NCBI GenBank assembly: GCA_022729775.1
Contig: DZBA01000063.1
Span: 4,425 to 13,278 of the forward strand
Direction of reading: 5' to 3'
DNA: 8,854 bases
From: Anaerolinea thermophila
GTDB taxonomy: Bacteria > Chloroflexota > Anaerolineae > Anaerolineales > Villigracilaceae
In this document: in pieces, positions 6,594 through 8,854 of the stretch
How positions within the stretch are numbered: position 1 is the stretch's first letter
Layout: each line of letters begins with the position of its first letter
Translations under genes and position numbers: made by a program
Notes under the pieces: generated by a model
The model's input: the letters and a program-made list of their open reading frames with translations, nothing else
What the model was told of the DNA's origin: nothing
Database searches by the model: none

Positions 6594-6733
6594 AAGACTG
6601 TTTCTTAACTCGCTTGTAAAGACCCTAAAGGTTTCTTTTGTTAACGAAAACAACCGTTTGACGGCGGATTCCTGCATAACCTTGTTTTGGTTTGCAGGAA
6701 AAACCTTTAGGGTCTGACTTAAGAAGCGCTCTC
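6594..6733. repeat. Structured inverted-repeat element after the GGDEF gene
   Basis: A perfect 15-bp inverted repeat, AGACCCTAAAGGTTT (6620-6634) and its complement (6701-6715), encloses two further hairpins. One is a small TTGTT/AACAA stem (6638-6642 with 6649-6653). The other is a longer stem, TTCCTGCA plus AACC (6669-6681) with GGTT plus TGCAGGAA (6689-6700), with one bulged T and a 7-nt loop. Outside the 15-bp arms, TTCTTAA (6602-6608) pairs with TTAAGAA (6719-6725). The left end AAGACTGTTT directly follows the TAA stop of the GGDEF gene and shares AGACTGTTT with the left end of the element after the kinase gene. The right terminus is more diverged (11 of 15 against the left) and is followed by TAC instead of TAA. 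There is no T-run and no coding potential. Confidence 0.7.
6669..6700 (+). other. Strong hairpin inside the structured element
   Basis: This is a 12-bp stem with a single bulged T at 6677 and the loop TTGTTTT (6682-6688). No poly-T tail follows on the plus strand, because the next bases begin the AAACC arm of the enclosing repeat. It is therefore more likely part of a branched element than a stand-alone intrinsic terminator. Confidence 0.6.
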
Positions 6734-6790
6734 TACGGCAACGAATAACCCTGAAACAAAAAGGGGAAAGCGGGGTTATATGAATACAAT

Positions 6791-6795
6791 AGGAG
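6791..6795 (+). promoter_or_regulatory. Ribosome binding site that sets the lipid-kinase start
   Basis: AGGAG lies 5 nt before the ATG at 6801, close enough to favour that ATG over the in-frame one at 6780. The latter has only G-rich runs (about 6762-6775) upstream and would add seven residues before the conserved start of the family. Confidence 0.7.
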
Positions 6796-6800
6796 TTCAA

Positions 6801-7724
6801 ATGCCCCGTAAAGTAAAACTCATCCTCAACCCCATCGCGGACATGGGACGCGCGTGGAGGGTTGCAAACGACCTGCGTCCCGTTGCGCAGGAATTTCAAG
6901 GCGAATTGACGTGGAGCGGAACCGTCTACCCGACCCATGCAATCGAGATTGCCAAACAAGCCGCAGAAGATGGCTGCGATCTGGTGATAGCGCTGGGCGG
7001 TGACGGCACAGTGCATGAGGTCATGAATGGGCTGATGCAAGTCCCCGCGGAACGGCGTCCTGTGATGGGCGTTGTGCCGATTGGCTCAGGCAACGATTTT
7101 GCTTACGCGGCTGGCATTACGCAAAAATCGGCGCGCGCGCTGGATCATGCGCTGAAAGCGGAAAACATCCAAACAATGGACGTGGGCTTGCTGACCGATG
7201 AACACGGGCGCAAGGAATATTTTGATAACACGCTGGGGATTGGATTCGACGCGGTTGTCACCATTCGCTCCCACCAGCTGCTCATCGTCAAGGGCTTTCT
7301 CATGTACCTCACAGCGGTCATTCAAACCATCGTCTTGAATCATGACCCGATGAGATTAAACATCGAAACGGATTCTGACAAATGGGAAACCAGCGCGTTG
7401 ATGGCGACATTATGCAACGGTCCGCGCGAAGGCGGCGGATTTATGATGTCTCCCCAATCGCAAACAAACGACGGCGTATTCGAATATGTCATTGTGAACA
7501 AAGTTTCACGCGGGACGATGTTCCGCCTGATCCCTGAATTTATGAAAGGCACGCACGCGCGCTTCAAACAAATCAGCATGGGGAAATTCAAAAAGATGAC
7601 GCTCACGTCAGACCGCCCGCTTTACATCCACGCCGATGGGGAAGTCTTCACAAGTTTTGGCAGCAACGTAAAGAAAGCAACGATTGAAGTTGTGCCAAAT
7701 GCGTTGAAGGTCGTGAAAGGGTAA
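6801..7724 (+). CDS. YegS/DAGK-family lipid kinase (diacylglycerol kinase-like)
   Basis: This 307-residue soluble protein belongs to the diacylglycerol/sphingosine kinase-like family, which phosphorylates a lipid hydroxyl using ATP at the inner face of the membrane. Residues 10-18 (NPIADMGRA) match the N-terminal nucleotide-binding loop, although an aspartate (D14) stands where the family usually has glycine. GGDGT (66-70) followed by VHEVMNGL is the diagnostic kinase motif, GSGNDF (95-100) is the second nucleotide-site motif, and DGE (279-281) near the C-terminus is the conserved acidic site. Length is normal for bacterial YegS/DgkB proteins. No membrane segment is obvious. The actual lipid (diacylglycerol, phosphatidylglycerol or other) cannot be read from the sequence. 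It is preceded by a structured repeat and ends 11 bp from the convergent uup stop. Confidence 0.9.
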   Translation: MPRKVKLILNPIADMGRAWRVANDLRPVAQEFQGELTWSGTVYPTHAIEIAKQAAEDGCDLVIALGGDGTVHEVMNGLMQVPAERRPVMGVVPIGSGNDFAYAAGITQKSARALDHALKAENIQTMDVGLLTDEHGRKEYFDNTLGIGFDAVVTIRSHQLLIVKGFLMYLTAVIQTIVLNHDPMRLNIETDSDKWETSALMATLCNGPREGGGFMMSPQSQTNDGVFEYVIVNKVSRGTMFRLIPEFMKGTHARFKQISMGKFKKMTLTSDRPLYIHADGEVFTSFGSNVKKATIEVVPNALKVVKG

Positions 7725-7739
7725 AAAATAGGTTCCTAC
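7723..7739 (-). terminator. Possible weak terminator for the minus-strand uup gene
   Basis: On the minus strand a short GTAG-GAAC-CTAT hairpin overlapping the uup stop is followed by six T residues. The stem is only about four pairs and includes a wobble, so this is a weak candidate. The convergent lipid-kinase gene leaves just 11 bp between the two stop codons, so the end signals must overlap the coding ends. Confidence 0.25.
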
Positions 7740-8854
7740 TGCCCGTGTAACTTTTCCAACTCTTCCCAGCGGTGATACGCCTGCGCGAGTTCATCTTGCA
7801 ATGACTTAAGCCGCTCCACTTCGCGGGCGATCTCGGCGCTGTCTTGCTGATAAAACGTGGGCAGCGCCATCTCTGCGGTGAGATTGTGAATCTGCGTTTC
7901 GAGATTCTCTATCCGCGCGGGCAACTCAGCCAATTCTTTCTTTTGGGATTCCGCTTCGCGCTTTTCCTTATAACTCGGTTTATTGGATTGCGTCTCGACT
8001 TTTTCTTTAACGCGCGGCTTCTCTTCCACCTTCGCGGATTCGTTCTGACGTTGCAGCCAATCATCATACCCGCCGACGGTTTCCATTACCTGTCCACTGC
8101 CGTCCACCGCCAGCGTGCTGGTGACGATGTTATTCAAGAACGCGCGGTCATGGCTGACCATTAACAGCGTGCCTTCGTAGTCGAGCAACAAGTCTTCGAG
8201 AATTTCCAAAGTCTCGACATCCAAATCATTGGTCGGCTCATCGAGGACAAGCAGATTTGCGGGCTGGGCAAATAAGCGCGCCAGCAGCAACCGATTCCGC
8301 TCGCCGCCTGAAAGCGCGCTGATTGGGGCATTGACGCGATCCTTTGAAAAAAGAAAATCTTCAAGATAGACATTCAAATTGCGCGGTTTACCGTTGATGG
8401 TGACATTATCGCGCCCCTGTCCGACATTATCCAAAACCGATTTGCTTTCATCCAGCTGCGCGCGGAGTTGATCGAAATACGCAATTTCGAGATTTGTGCC
8501 GTATTCAACCGTTCCGCTTTGCGGAGTCAACTCGCCGAGCAGCAGGCGCAGCAGCGTGGTTTTTCCCGACCCGTTGGGACCGATGATTCCGATTTTGTCG
8601 CCGCGCTGAATGGTGGTCGTAAAATCGCGGATGATTTCCTTATCGCCATAGGCATAATTTATATTTTCAATTTCGATCACGATCTTGCCTGAACGCTTCT
8701 CGCTTTGGATTTGCATTTTCACTTTGCCAGGACGTTCACGCCGTTCCTTGCGCTGTTCGCGCAGTCGTTTCAACGCGCGGACTCGTCCTTCATTGCGCGT
8801 GCGCCGCGCCTCGATACCTTTGCGAATCCAAACTTCTTCCTGCGCGAGTTTTTT
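7736..8854 (-). CDS. uup: Uup-like ABC-F ATPase, C-terminal part
   Basis: ABC-F proteins are soluble paired ATPases that act on the ribosome or nucleic acids rather than in transport; Uup has been linked to ribosome function and transposon excision. The gene runs off the right edge: 372 residues are visible of a usual 620-650, so most of the first ATPase domain is missing. The visible start holds the WIRKGIEARRTRNEGRVRAL linker typical of Uup. The second ATPase domain follows, with Walker A GPNGSGKTT (visible residues 92-100), signature LSGGE (181-185), Walker B LLVLDEP with catalytic glutamate (201-207) and switch SHDR (234-237). A charged linker (about 270-305) leads to a C-terminal coiled coil (about 307-372), which is the Uup extension. 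All motifs are intact. The TTG at 8773 is internal, because the frame stays open to the window edge. Confidence 0.93.
   Translation of the reverse strand, partial: KKLAQEEVWIRKGIEARRTRNEGRVRALKRLREQRKERRERPGKVKMQIQSEKRSGKIVIEIENINYAYGDKEIIRDFTTTIQRGDKIGIIGPNGSGKTTLLRLLLGELTPQSGTVEYGTNLEIAYFDQLRAQLDESKSVLDNVGQGRDNVTINGKPRNLNVYLEDFLFSKDRVNAPISALSGGERNRLLLARLFAQPANLLVLDEPTNDLDVETLEILEDLLLDYEGTLLMVSHDRAFLNNIVTSTLAVDGSGQVMETVGGYDDWLQRQNESAKVEEKPRVKEKVETQSNKPSYKEKREAESQKKELAELPARIENLETQIHNLTAEMALPTFYQQDSAEIAREVERLKSLQDELAQAYHRWEELEKLHGQ

Noticed and set aside
6658..6682. TTGACG inside the structured element as a promoter -35 box
   Set aside because: No -10-like hexamer occurs at 16-18 bp; the nearest candidates are 11-13 bp away.
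6601..6733. Rho-independent terminator after the GGDEF gene
   Set aside because: The hairpins are strong, but no T-run follows any of them on the plus strand, and the nested arrangement fits a repeat element better.
6780..6800. ATG at 6780 as the lipid-kinase start
   Set aside because: AGGAG at 6791-6795 is correctly spaced for the ATG at 6801, and the family's conserved sequence begins directly after that ATG.
7844..8164. 106-codon open frame on the plus strand opposite uup
   Set aside because: It lies antisense to well-conserved Uup coding sequence, has low-complexity Phe/Leu/Arg content and no recognisable motif; it is a shadow of the real gene.

Overview
The window looks like a moderately GC-rich bacterial chromosome segment. 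Its gene content (stand-alone hisI and hisE, large PAS/GAF/CACHE sensor kinases, GAF-GGDEF proteins, a Uup-type ABC-F protein) and its CACGGAT- and CACAAAGG-type intergenic palindromes remind me of Chloroflexota, class Anaerolineae. That placement is an inference from general appearance, not from a marker gene. I see no phage genes, transposase, tRNA, rRNA or CRISPR array.

Layout. Positions 1-1729 hold the end of a histidine-biosynthesis segment: the 3' part of hisI, then hisE, then a HAD-superfamily hydrolase whose ATG overlaps the hisE stop by 4 bp. Positions 1730-5102 hold a promoter with a perfect TATAAT box and a very large membrane sensor histidine kinase (multi-TM N-terminus, periplasmic or extracellular CACHE, HAMP, GAF, PAS, HisKA, HATPase). 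Positions 5340-6593 encode a cytoplasmic GAF-GGDEF protein, a probable diguanylate cyclase with an intact RxxD inhibitory site. Positions 6801-7724 encode a YegS/diacylglycerol-kinase-like lipid kinase. On the minus strand, and convergent with it, lies the 3' part of a Uup-like ABC-F ATPase gene (7736-8854), which runs off the right edge.

How the genes relate. hisI and hisE encode consecutive steps of histidine synthesis (PRATP to PRAMP by HisE, PRAMP to ProFAR by HisI). The HAD protein is probably co-translated with HisE and is a speculative candidate for a phosphatase in or near this pathway. The kinase and the GAF-GGDEF protein form a signalling pair without a receiver-domain gene in the window. 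The lipid kinase and Uup look like unrelated housekeeping neighbours.

The least ordinary feature is the intergenic DNA. Each of the three longer same-strand gaps (hisI-hisE, kinase-GGDEF, GGDEF-lipid kinase) is filled by a palindromic element that begins at or directly after the TAA stop of the preceding gene. Two of them share the terminus AGACTGTTT, and one is flanked by a TAA direct repeat, as expected of a small non-autonomous insertion (MITE-like). I found no convincing evidence of a new multi-gene system; these elements are the part most worth following up.
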